The notes beneath the pieces are model-generated. The model saw only the letters and a list, made by a program, of their open reading frames with translations, did no database searches and had not been told where the DNA came from. 64,000 nt of DNA from Dipteris shenzhenensis (lineage: Eukaryota; Polypodiophyta; Polypodiopsida; Gleicheniales): assembly GCA_047967505.1 (NCBI GenBank), contig CM106539.1. One strand, written 5' to 3'. Positions 21,853 through 31,505 of this stretch are shown here, one piece after another (the stretch's first letter is position 1; each line of letters starts with the position of its first letter). The position numbers and the translations under genes are program-made.

Positions 21853-22718
21853 TTACTTTTTCAGCCCAATGCCAAGTCGATGAAGATGCCTCTCTAGCAA
21901 GTCTCTTCCAAGAGCCTTTGTGAAGATGTCCGCAGCATTCTCTGTAGTCGGACAGTACACCAATTCGACCTCTCCATCCATGATGAGCTCACGTACAAAG
22001 TGATATTGAATCTCAATGTGTTTTGTGCGAGCGTGGAACACCGGGTTCTTTGCAATCGCCATGCAACTCTGATTGTCACATGATAACTGCGTAGGCTTGT
22101 TCTGCACTGCACCCATGTCCCCCAAAATCCTCCTCAACCACACTGCCTCGCAAGAAGCAAAGCATGCAGATTTATACTCGGCCTCGGTAGAAGAAAGAGC
22201 AACTGTGGGTTGCTTCTTGCTGACCCATGACACAACTCCAGATCCAAGTGAGAAACAGTACCCTGTCACTGATCTTCTGCTGTCCACGTCTCTTGCCCAA
22301 TCTGAGTCATAGAATCTGGTCAAGATGTTGCCCTTGGTATAGGAGATGCCATAATCAAGTGTGCCTTTGATGTGTTTCAGCACCCGCATCCCTGCCCTCG
22401 AATGGATCTCCCGGGGCTTAGTACATCAGTTGCAAAACTGATGTCCGGCCGTGTGTTGCACAGGTAAATCAAGCTGCCCACAAGCCTTATGTACTTCGCT
22501 TCGTCCACCAGTGGTGATGAATCCTCGTTTGAGAGCTTCGCGTCAACCTCCATAGGGGTACCAACTGTCTTGCACTCAGCCATGCCAAATGCCTTCAGTA
22601 TCTCTCCAACATACTTCAGCTGTGAAATGAAGATCTGTTTTGGCTCCTGCCAAACTTCAATCCCCAAACAGAAATGTATTAGTTTGAGGTCTGTCATTTC
22701 AAACTCTCTTCCTAGCAA
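21853..22718 (-). pseudogene. Copia-2 RT end and RNase H, frameshifted
   Basis: The minus strand begins inside RT (FEMTDLKLIHFCLGIEVWQ at 22640-22710), continues through GSLIYLCNTRPDISFATDVL, then shifts frame near 22430 with loss of a few residues. It continues as the RNase H: VLKHIKGTLDYGI, SKKQPTVALSSTEAEYKSA, CDNQSCMAIAKNPVFHARTK, ADIFTKALGRDLLE. The stop is at 21853-21855, just before the polypurine tract. Everything upstream of the RT palm is missing. Confidence 0.92.
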
Positions 22719-23376
22719 TAGTATGGAGAATAAAAAATTTGATTACTGTAGAACTGATACAATAGATGGCGCTGCCTCCCAACCGTGTGCTCTTGTGAAA
22801 GAAGCTTCGATGGCGTGTTGGACACAGTAGAAGACGGAGGCTGGATGCTAAGGAATCAGGGTTGCTGTAGCCAGTGATGAAATGGGCTTCACGGGCTTGC
22901 TCTTATATAGCCACCAGTCGTAGTCGGTTAGGCTCAATTGGGTGACCGACCCAGTCCGCCCAAAACGGTCAACTGGGGGTCGGTCCCGAAATAGGCCACC
23001 GACCATACGATAGAACCGGTGCGCAAAATAGAGCAACTAACCTATGGTTACTGTTCGGCCTAGAGCCACCATCCGGGATCATCTGAGGCTCCAAACCGGC
23101 CCCGCACGATCATCTGGGGCTGCCCTGGGAAATGCTTCATCTACCCTCAGTGCGGTCAGTCAAGGCCCGCACTTGCATGTAGCCTAGTTGGTGGTGTGCC
23201 AACTCTATCTGAAGCCGTCCAGCCATTAGGCCACACATGGCCCCCATCTGGTGTCCAAACTAGGACCTACCGGATAACCGAGCTACTCAAATGCCTTCTC
23301 CTCATATGGGGGCCTAACAAGTAGAGTGAGTTGGTTCCTGCGTAGTTACACGAGAGTGGAGCATTGATATCTAAGA
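22719..23376 (-). repeat. Copia-2 5' LTR, truncated (658 bp)
   Basis: Homologous to 21105-21822 but lacking the first 75 or so plus-strand bases (the U5 end). Its outer end is mutated from CA to GA at 23375-23376, immediately before the duplication GAAAG. Confidence 0.88.
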
Positions 23377-24358
23377 GAAAGCTTATTTTTTGGGGCTCAA
23401 CAAAGCTTGACCCTGCCTCTAGAGTAGTCGTGGTCAACCAAGTCCATTTGGCCATGGCATGGTTTGTGTGTTCTTGCTGGTGCCATTCAAGAGATGGCAT
23501 CACTTTGCTTAAGAGATCGATAAGGAATTTTATATGGAGTGGACGTGATGGCACATTTGACATTACAACCAGAGTTGCTTGGGAGATTCTCATTCTCCAC
23601 ACTATGGAAGGCGGTCTCAATATAATTGATCCATATTTATAGTTTAGGGACTTGCTCTACAAGATGCTTGTGAGGGGGCTTATGGTTGGACAAGAGCCAT
23701 GGAACGACTTTTTCATTCGTAGCATACAATCATGCACACCATCATAGGGAGGAGAATGGATAGATAGTACCAGATGGATCTTAACTTCAGCCCGTCTCAG
23801 ACCTTCTTCCTCCCCTCTCATGGATGCTATCCTGAAAGCATGGGCCAGCTTTAGGAGTACTCTTTGGAGAGTTCCCCCTTCCTCTTGCGAAGAGATTGAT
23901 AGGCAGCCACTCATGTGGGATGACATCATTTTGGATGAGCATGGTAGACCATTGGGTGCCTCTCATTACATGCAGTGGTCTAGTTGGGAGAGGGGACCTG
24001 CCTCCACTGGGGGTTCCTAGAAAGCTTTCAAAAATCTTCCAGAGGATAGGAAATCTCAGATGACTAGTCATCTTAGAGGTAGTGTAGGCAGAATTTAACA
24101 AATTGATGTAGCCTTGCCAGTCGATTAGATGGAGACATATGACGTGCCTATCACTTGCTCCACTTGTATAGCTACATTCTCTAGTATGGGTATTCCGTGT
24201 CAGATTATTGCAATTCAAGATGCACATGAGGATGCCCTAGTTTTTTATGTGCTTTTTGGAGGTAGGTTGTCTAAATCTTTAGACCACATCTTGCTAGAGA
24301 GAGCATTTCAGCCGGTTAGGATTGTAGACTATGTGAAGATTGATTCTGATGTAAATAG
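23377..24358 (+). pseudogene. LINE-3 segment: ORF2 C-terminal region
   Basis: It reads LIFWGSTKLDPASRVVVVNQ and AMAWFVCSCWCHSRDG, then IRNFIWSG and GGLNIIDPYL, all typical of the region after the RT in plant L1 ORF2. Further on (about 23820-24020) is a shifted frame with WASFRSTLWRVPPSS. It is cut at 24358 by Copia-1, where the 5-bp duplication AATAG lies. Confidence 0.8.
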
Positions 24359-24656
24359 TGTAAAGAATAAGGGAGAGAGATAGGAGACTCAAGTTCAGCT
24401 TTCTTCACAACACACAAAAAAGAGAGGACACAAGGTTGGAGGGTGAAGCCTTTCTTCACTTTTGCACACAACAACAATACAATAGAAGAGGGAAATACCC
24501 TATATGTCAAAACCTAGAATACGTGGTTCATATGTGAACCCAAACCAAAAACATACGTGGTAGTCTAACTACACCACGAGTACAACTAACATAGGCGGTG
24601 ACATAAATGATAGTCATCCAGGAGATATGTCGGGGATAGAGCTTGATATCTCAACA
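24359..24656 (-). repeat. Copia-1 3' LTR (298 bp)
   Basis: Runs TGTAAAGAATAAGG...GATATCTCAACA on the plus strand. The end of the Gag-Pol frame extends 43 bp into it. Confidence 0.97.
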
Positions 24657-27600
24657 CTCCCCCCCAAGCTCAAATCCATCTCACGTACACCAAGCAAGCT
24701 CCTAAATCTGCGAAGCTTCTCGGTACCCAATGCCTTCGTAAAGATATCAGCCACCTGCTCCTCAGTGCTGACATAGACAAGATCAATCTCACCAGCTAGA
24801 ACCTTCTCTCTCACAAAGTGATAATGCACCTCAATGTGCTTCGTTCTAGCATGATAAACTGGGTTATTAGCAAGCATGATGCTGCTAATGTTGTCACAAT
24901 GAATGACAACTGCTGCATGAACTGACTGTCCCATATCTGCAAGTAGCTTCCGTAACCAAGCTACCTCACATGCAGCCATTACTGCACCCCTGTACTCAGC
25001 CTCTGTGCTCGACAAGGCAACTGTTGGCTGCTTCTTGCTGCTCCAACTGATGGTACCACTCCCAAGGGAAAACATGAAACCACTAGTAGATCTCCTGTCT
25101 GAGACACTACCAGCCCAGTCAGCATCTGTGTATCCATGTACCTGTAATGCACACCCAGCTTCATAAAACAGTCCATAATGCAATGTGGACTTCACATACC
25201 GCAGTATGCGCCTAGCCGCATCCAAATGTGGCTTCCTTGGTGCCTGCATAAACTGACTCACCAGCCCCACAGCATAGCTCAAATCTGGTCTGGTTATAGT
25301 CATGTAAATCAAGCTACCTACTATGCGCCTGTACATAGCAATATCTTCAAGAAGCTCACCTGACTCTGCATTGAGCTTCACATTCTGCTCCAATGGAACA
25401 GAGATAGGCTTACAGCCTGTCATCCCATATTTGGACAGCATGTCCAAACCGTATTGCCTTTGCAACAGCCATATCCCACTTGGGGATCTAATAACCTCAA
25501 TGCCCAAGAAGTAACGCAGCTCTCCCAAATCCTTCATCTCAAATTTCTGCTTCAACAGCAGCTTCACTTCATTAATGTCTGCATCACTATCACCTGTAAT
25601 AATCAAGTCATCAACATAGATGACTATAAGCACAATCCCTTTGTTTGTCCTTTTCACATAAAGTGAAAAATCTGAATTGGAAATCTGAAATCCAATAGTG
25701 ACAAGATATTGTCCTATCTTGTCTGACCATGCCCTCGGCGCCTGTTTTAAGCCATACAAGGCTTTGCGCAACCTGCATACAAAATCGGGGTGTGCTTTAT
25801 CCTCATAACCTTTTGGCTGCATCATATAAACCTCTTCCTGCAAATCACCATGCAAAAAGGCATTTTTCACATCCATCTGATGCAAAGACCATCCCTTTGC
25901 AGCAGCCATAGCAATTACTGCTCTCACGGTTGCCATCCTTGCAACTGGGCTGAAAGTTTCCTCATAGTCAATTCCATATGTCTGCGCAAAACCTTTGGCA
26001 ACCAATCTTGCCTTGTACCTGCTAACAGACCCATCAGCATTGTGCTTTACTTTGTAAACCCACTTGCAGCCAATAGCCTTCTTATCATGAGGCAAAGGCA
26101 TCAAATCCCAAGTGTGGTTTGCATCCAAGGCAGCCATCTCTTCATCCATAGCTGCTTCCCAATTTTTATGCCCTGCTGCATCCTCAAAACATGTGGGCTC
26201 TGGCTCCTCTAGAACCTTGACCATATAAGCATAGTGATGTGCTGTATACCCATCATATCTCAGCCTGTCAACTGGATACTTAATACGAGTGGACCTCCGT
26301 ACAACTGGATCAGTTGCAGGAGTCTTTAAATCATGCCTGCTTTTCCTTGCACCAGGTGTAACAACAGAAGGAATCCCAAGTTCCTCATCAAGGCTCATTT
26401 CAGAGCCACTTGACTCTCCATCAACATGAGAGCTACCAGCAGACACATCAAACACTGGAGCATGGTCCACTTTTTCTTTTCCCTTATGTGATACCTGCAC
26501 AACACTATCAGGACTGCCATGTGACGATTCACTAGATCTCAATCTCCCTGTCCATGCATTAGATCCACTAGTAGAGGACTCTCTGGGTCCACTCAAGGCT
26601 TGAGATTGCTGCTCTGCATTTATTGCAGCATTCCCATTTCCTGCATCTGCATCTCCTACCATAACAGTTGGTGCATACCAGCTGCTCATTTCATCAAAAA
26701 CAACATCTCTGCTCACTTGCATTTTGCGGGTGGAAGGGTTATAACAGCGATACCCTTTTTGGTGCTGAGCATATCCAATAAAGATGCATTTTTCTGCCTT
26801 TGGATCCAGCTTTGTTCTCTTCTCATCAGGAACATGAACATAAGCTATGCAACCAAATACCTTCAAGTGAGAAATATCTGGTTTTTGGCCTGTATACATT
26901 TCTTCAGGCGTCATGCCATGGACAGCTGCAGTGGGGGTTCTGTTCATAATATAAACAGCAGTTGCTACTGCTTCAGCCCAAAAATAATCAGGCATGTTTT
27001 TCTCATTTAGGATCGCCCGTCCTACTTCTGCAATATGCCTGTTCTTCCTTTCTGCAACCCCATTCTGCTGAGGGGTAGACATGCATGAGTACTTCCTTTG
27101 AATTCCCTGTTCTTTCAGATATTCACAAAATTCTTCTGAAAAGTACTCTCCCCCTCCATCAGATCTTAGCACTTTAATATGCACACCTTTCTCTTTTTCA
27201 ACCATGGCCTTAAAAGCCTTGAAATGGCTGAACACTTCACTTTTGTGCTTCATAAAATAAATCCACACCTTCCTAGTGTAGTCATCAATAAACGTCACAT
27301 AATAATGGCATCCACCAATAGAAGCAGCTTTGGTTGTCCAAACATCTGAATGGATCACTTCCAAAGGTCTTCTGCTCACCTTAGCATTTTTGGGAAATGC
27401 ATGTCTGGCTTGCTTACCCATTTGGCATGCTTCACATACCTTTTGCATTCCCTCAACTCTGAATTTAGGCAAACCTGCAACAATGTTTTTCGTTTGCATA
27501 GATTTCAGCCTTTGTATATTCACGTGCCCAATGCGCTTGTGCCATATCTCAATATCTGCAATGACACCTCTCCCATGCGCAAACATAGCAGCTTTCACCT

Positions 27601-28969
27601 CAGGCATATCAACATCCAAGGTGAACATTCTACCATTTTTGTTGCCTTTTGCAACCAAGCGGCACTTATTTTTTAGGTCCTCAACAAAGCATCCATCAGG
27701 ATTAAATCTAACCTGCAGACCTTGCTCAACCATCTGGCCAAGTGAAACCAGGTTCTTAGTGATTTTTGGAACATGAAGTACATCTGCCAAGTACTTCGTT
27801 TTGCCATCCTGCATAGCCAATGGCACTTTACCAACCTGCGTAATTGGGTGCACAGTATCATCACCTGTTTCAACATAACCTGGCTTATCCAAATTTCTGA
27901 CATCATGAAACCACTCACCATGACTGGTCATGTGGTTAGAGGCACCTAAATCAACATACCAAACATCATTGCAAGCTGCAGCATCTCCTGACATGGAGTT
28001 AACCATATGCTGCATCACAAAAAGGTGCTCATTTCTGTCGTCACCATGCCCACTTGATGATGCATAGTTGCTTTGCTGCAACTTTCCACTTTTGATGTCA
28101 TTCTGCTTTTTATAGCATGTATTCTCCTTGTGTCCAGGATTTCCACAATAATAGCATTCTATGCTGCTATTTACTTGCTGGTTCCTTTGCCATGAACCAC
28201 GGCCTCTTTGGCTCCCCCTGCCTCTAGAACTACCACGTCCTCCTCCATAGGACTGGTTTTCCTGTTGTTGCTGTTGGTTCTGATTTCCTGCATGGCCACC
28301 AGAACGGCCTCTTCCTCTACCTCTGCCTCTACCTGTATTCGAGTAGAAAGCAGTCTCTTGAGAAGTTGAGGTGGCTGAACCACCATTCCTTTGCTCTTCA
28401 CTCAGCAAGAGAGCAATAAGTTCCTGAAAATCAGGAAATGTTTCACGGACTCCAATGGATGTCCGAAATTGTGCATAATCTTTCCCAAGACCATTCAAGG
28501 TCACGGACACTAAGTCCTCATCATCAACAGGTGCTCCAATGGAGGCAAGAGAATCTGCAAGGCCTTTCACCTTCAAGGAATACTCATTTATATTCAGATT
28601 TTTCCTTTGCACATTGTGCAACTCCTGCTTTAGCTGCATCTTTCGTGCTTTGGTATTTGTGCTATACAGCTTCACCAATGTATCCCATGCCTCCTTAGGC
28701 GTCTCTAGATCCTGTATATGCACAATCATAGAATCTGAAATGCTAACGGACAGCCAATACAGGCATTTTCTGGCTTTTTCATGCCATTCTTTAAAGGCCT
28801 TCAATTCAGCAGGAGTGGGAGCAGCACCCAAAACTGGTTCTGCAGTTTCACCACTGATGTAATCCCAAACTCCCTTTCCCATAAAGAAGTTTGTCATCCT
28901 GAACTTCCATGCTTGGAAGTTGTTCTTGTCAAGCTTCTCACTGACAATGGTAGACAGATTCTCAGACAT
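24614..28969 (-). CDS. Copia-1 Gag-Pol polyprotein, 1451 residues, intact
   Basis: A single polyprotein for particle formation, processing, reverse transcription and integration. I chose ATG 28967-28969 (MSENLSTIVSEKLDKNNF). The frame is open nine codons further upstream but without an ATG there. Domains by residue: UBN2-type Gag about 10-220; Gly/Arg/Gln-rich segment 225-265; knuckle CYYCGNPGHKENTC about 270; protease WYVDLGASNHM about 340, with DLG where DSG is usual; pre-integrase HKRIGHVNIQRL about 480; integrase with HSDVWTTK (541), RSDGGGEY (605) and NGVAERKN (640); RT with CKWVYKVKHNADG (970) and YVDDLIITGD (1116); RNase H with TDADWAG (1283), STEAEYRGA (1322) and the ADIFTKALG tail. 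No stop or frameshift was seen. The frame reads through the polypurine tract into the 3' LTR. Confidence 0.96.
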   Translation of the reverse strand: MSENLSTIVSEKLDKNNFQAWKFRMTNFFMGKGVWDYISGETAEPVLGAAPTPAELKAFKEWHEKARKCLYWLSVSISDSMIVHIQDLETPKEAWDTLVKLYSTNTKARKMQLKQELHNVQRKNLNINEYSLKVKGLADSLASIGAPVDDEDLVSVTLNGLGKDYAQFRTSIGVRETFPDFQELIALLLSEEQRNGGSATSTSQETAFYSNTGRGRGRGRGRSGGHAGNQNQQQQQENQSYGGGRGSSRGRGSQRGRGSWQRNQQVNSSIECYYCGNPGHKENTCYKKQNDIKSGKLQQSNYASSSGHGDDRNEHLFVMQHMVNSMSGDAAACNDVWYVDLGASNHMTSHGEWFHDVRNLDKPGYVETGDDTVHPITQVGKVPLAMQDGKTKYLADVLHVPKITKNLVSLGQMVEQGLQVRFNPDGCFVEDLKNKCRLVAKGNKNGRMFTLDVDMPEVKAAMFAHGRGVIADIEIWHKRIGHVNIQRLKSMQTKNIVAGLPKFRVEGMQKVCEACQMGKQARHAFPKNAKVSRRPLEVIHSDVWTTKAASIGGCHYYVTFIDDYTRKVWIYFMKHKSEVFSHFKAFKAMVEKEKGVHIKVLRSDGGGEYFSEEFCEYLKEQGIQRKYSCMSTPQQNGVAERKNRHIAEVGRAILNEKNMPDYFWAEAVATAVYIMNRTPTAAVHGMTPEEMYTGQKPDISHLKVFGCIAYVHVPDEKRTKLDPKAEKCIFIGYAQHQKGYRCYNPSTRKMQVSRDVVFDEMSSWYAPTVMVGDADAGNGNAAINAEQQSQALSGPRESSTSGSNAWTGRLRSSESSHGSPDSVVQVSHKGKEKVDHAPVFDVSAGSSHVDGESSGSEMSLDEELGIPSVVTPGARKSRHDLKTPATDPVVRRSTRIKYPVDRLRYDGYTAHHYAYMVKVLEEPEPTCFEDAAGHKNWEAAMDEEMAALDANHTWDLMPLPHDKKAIGCKWVYKVKHNADGSVSRYKARLVAKGFAQTYGIDYEETFSPVARMATVRAVIAMAAAKGWSLHQMDVKNAFLHGDLQEEVYMMQPKGYEDKAHPDFVCRLRKALYGLKQAPRAWSDKIGQYLVTIGFQISNSDFSLYVKRTNKGIVLIVIYVDDLIITGDSDADINEVKLLLKQKFEMKDLGELRYFLGIEVIRSPSGIWLLQRQYGLDMLSKYGMTGCKPISVPLEQNVKLNAESGELLEDIAMYRRIVGSLIYMTITRPDLSYAVGLVSQFMQAPRKPHLDAARRILRYVKSTLHYGLFYEAGCALQVHGYTDADWAGSVSDRRSTSGFMFSLGSGTISWSSKKQPTVALSSTEAEYRGAVMAACEVAWLRKLLADMGQSVHAAVVIHCDNISSIMLANNPVYHARTKHIEVHYHFVREKVLAGEIDLVYVSTEEQVADIFTKALGTEKLRRFRSLLGVREMDLSLGGSVEISSSIPDISPG
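24657..24667 (-). other. Copia-1 polypurine tract
   Basis: The minus strand reads TTGGGGGGGAG directly before the 3' LTR. It lies inside the Gag-Pol frame, where it encodes the LGGS near the C terminus. Confidence 0.88.
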
Positions 28970-29533
28970 TTTACAAATCACGAATTGCAACAGCAACCTG
29001 TAAACACAGCAAATGCCTCAGAAGGGCAAATAGCAAAACTTCTGCAAAGAGCCTCACAGGGGCAGATCTGCAACACTGACGAAAGTGGTATTTCACCACA
29101 CAGTCACTTCCTCGTGACGATTTTGCATCAACAGGCAACAGGCATGAATCTGCAACTCCCAATATCTCTGCACATAGGCATACGATGCAATTTCTATGGC
29201 ACCTTTCCACCGACTAGCCGTGCGGTGGTCGCACAGCAAAAACAGGGCCTTTTCTGAGTGCCTGCGAAGAACTTCCGCCTTCAAAACGGGCCCCGAAACG
29301 GCCTCAAATCAGAAAAATAAAGTTGCCAAGGGCTTTGCCCTCGCCCGCAGCATATACTGCGCTCTCGCCGCACCGCGAAGGGCCTCTCAATCTGAAGCAG
29401 TGCACTCCTGCACTTCTGGCTGTGCTACCTGTAGAGATTTGCTCCCAAACTCGAAATAGGAAAGCTACACTGGTCCTCTTACCAGGACACCACAAACTTG
29501 GCTAGCTTTCTTGAGCTCCTTACCACGAACAAG
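28970..29533 (-). other. Copia-1 5' leader
   Basis: About 560 bp of untranslated sequence between primer site and Gag start. The part at 29400-29533 recurs at 9037-9171, which shows the leader is conserved in the family. No separate protein is evident. Confidence 0.8.
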
Positions 29534-29545
29534 GCTCTGATACCA
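29534..29545 (-). promoter_or_regulatory. Copia-1 primer-binding site (tRNA-iMet)
   Basis: The minus strand reads TGGTATCAGAGC, a perfect 12-base match, directly against the 5' LTR with no spacer. Confidence 0.95.
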
Positions 29546-29843
29546 TGTAAAGAATAAGGGAGAGAGATAGGAGACTCAAGTTCAGCTTTCTTCACAACAC
29601 ACAAAAAAGAGAGGACACAAGGTTGGAGGGTGAAGCCTTTCTTCACTTTTGCACACAACAACAATACAATAGAAGAGGGAAATACCCTATATGTCAAAAC
29701 CTAGAATACGTGGTTCATATGTGAACCCAAACCAAAAACATACGTGGTAGTCTAACTACACCACGAGTACAACTAACATAGGCGGTGACATAAATGATAG
29801 TCATCCAGGAGATATGTCGGGGATAGAGCTTGATATCTCAACA
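29546..29843 (-). repeat. Copia-1 5' LTR (298 bp)
   Basis: Identical by eye to 24359-24656 and followed by the duplication AATAG. A CATATAGGG motif (about 29679-29687, minus strand) could be the TATA region. Confidence 0.97.
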
Positions 29844-29996
29844 AATAGATCTAGATCTTCTTCTCATTTCCCTAGGATCTTGGAGAGTATCGCTTTATGG
29901 AGGTGTACCCATAAAGTTCCTGCAATGGGACCCAGGAGAGTGGAGTGGATTGACGAAAAGGCACCGAGAGAGGAGCCTCCGCTTCTAATGACATAA

Positions 29997-30448
29997 ACAT
30001 AACACGGTAGTACAAAGTGTTTGAACCCATGGAGAGGATGGAAGCTGCAGTGTGGCATTACTATGGTGATCCTCTGTATTGTGTATGAGGAATCAAGTCT
30101 ATCAAAGGCTGTCATGGTGTATAGGGCTGTGATGTACATAAAACCCATGATAGAACATTGACATCGTGCAATATGCATGGTCCTATGGTCTCATAGTTGT
30201 GGCCCTACGTCATATGTCCCCTAATAATATTCTTTGGAGAATTGATTGGATCTACAAGACAAGACTAAATCTCAACATTGTGTAATTACCTTGTATTCTT
30301 GGTAGTCTCCTTTTGTAATTTAAAATTTGAGAAAACCCTTCAAATTTTGAATATGTTTGAATTAAGATGCATAGCAAACATTAGCACTACTAAAATCCAA
30401 ATTTAAATATTTTTAGAGAGATTATTTGGAAGGTTAGAAGTTTATACC
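29997..30448. other. Stretch between LINE-3 and LINE-2, no gene seen
   Basis: It becomes AT-rich after 30220. It may hold the 3' UTR of LINE-3, but no poly(A) tail or duplication was found. Plus-strand LINE-3 and minus-strand LINE-2 face each other tail to tail across it. Confidence 0.4.
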
Positions 30449-31505
30449 TGATAGGAACACCCCTCGAATCTAGGAAAAGCCAATGTCAACTCCCCAGCCT
30501 GGAGTGTCCTCATCACTGATCCAAAAGCCAAAGGATTTATGCTAGTTAATGTGTGCCCCTGCAGCTCAGCAAAAAATATCCAAGGCTGTCTGGAAAGAAT
30601 CAAGTGAGTGCGAAGAGGCCTCAATAAAAATAGCAGTGTCATCAGCCAACTCACAGTCAAGAAGCTCCTGCTCCTGTCTCAAGGGCAATCTCAACCCAAA
30701 AAGCTCAGCCTGAGAATTAAGGAAGATACTCATAGCTTCTGCCACAAAAAGAAAGAGGAAGGGGGCTAAAGGGCACCCCTGACGAACTGATCTGGAAATC
30801 TGAAACCTGTCACCCCTTACCCCTCCAATCAAAACCTAGCTGTGGGCTGATCTGGAAAGGGAGGCCACCCCTCTAATCCAAGCATTTGAAAATCCAAACC
30901 GTAGAAGAGTGCCCTCAAGAAAACCCCACTACTCTGTCATAGGCTTTCTCAAAGTCCAGGAGTAGAACTGCTAGCCTCTGCCCACTCTGCATAGCCCACT
31001 CTGTGGCTTCCCAAAAGGAAAAGATATTATCAAAAATGCTCTTCCCATGCACAAAGCCTGTCTGAGTATCATGGATGAGGTCTGGAAGAAGGGGCTGTAA
31101 TCGGATGCTAATCGCCTTGGCAAGGATTTTGCAAAGAGTGCCCAAAAGAGTGATGGGTCTCCAATGGGATACAAAATTCCTATTGCCACCTTTCGGGATA
31201 AGGTGAATGAGTCCCTCGGTCAATGAGTCAGGCATCTCACCCGAGTCCCAAATGCCCTGTAGGGCTGAAGTAATATGATCACCTATCATATCTAAAAGGC
31301 TATAAAAAAGGGGTAAGACCATCTGAACCAGGGCATTTGCCCTTATGAAGGGCAGAGAGAGCAGTCTTGAATTCTGTGTTGGTAAAGCGCGCATCGAGTG
31401 AGCATAACATCTCTGAGGTGACCAACACAGGTAAACTCTACCAAACTTCATCTCTAGCCACCTCTCTGGCTTGTGAGTTTGGATCTGCGGAAAGTAGGGA
31501 GGCAT
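30449..31505 (-). pseudogene. LINE-2 ORF2 reverse transcriptase part
   Basis: The open piece 30915-31505 carries ITSALQGIWDSGEMPDSL, LIHLIPKGGNRNFVSHWRPITLLG and LLLDFEKAYDRV. After a frameshift, 30566-30832 has GGVRGDRFQISRSVRQGCPLAP and LADDTAIFIEAS. The last piece (30442-30660) is shifted again. The motif order and spacing are those of LINE RT. Confidence 0.9.

Larger units (their letters stand above)
21105..23376 (-). mobile_element. Copia-2: internally deleted Copia element
   Basis: LTRs at 21105-21822 and about 22719-23376 enclose only some 900 bp, which carries the last part of RT and the RNase H. The target duplication GAAAG is at 21100-21104 and 23377-23381. The deletion removed the last roughly 75 bp of the 5' LTR, the primer site, gag, protease, integrase and most of RT. 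The LTRs differ at many positions and indels (about ten changes in the first 110 aligned bases), so it is older than the Gypsy insertion. Confidence 0.93.
24359..29843 (-). mobile_element. Copia-1: intact, recent Copia LTR retrotransposon
   Basis: A 5485-bp element has two 298-bp LTRs (24359-24656 and 29546-29843) that I read as identical. The target duplication AATAG is at 24354-24358 and 29844-29848. It has a perfect iMet primer site, a polypurine tract and one uninterrupted Gag-Pol frame. These are all the parts expected of an autonomous Copia element. It is inserted into LINE-3 in the opposite orientation. It belongs to the same broad family as the truncated copies at 9037-9310 and 56317-59818. 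Confidence 0.97.
12505..29996 (+). mobile_element. LINE-3: plus-strand L1-type element split by nested LTR retrotransposons
   Basis: Five separated segments (12505-13129, 19561-20118, about 20890-21104, 23377-24358 and 29844 to about 29996) are collinear with ORF2 of the other two LINEs, from the endonuclease-RT linker to beyond the RT. The breaks fall exactly at the target duplications of three LTR elements: AGATC, GAAAG and AATAG. A fourth, poorly defined insertion occupies 20119-20889. The 5' half of the LINE (ORF1, endonuclease) is absent. The right limit near 29996 is approximate because the LINE tail is unknown. Confidence 0.85.
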
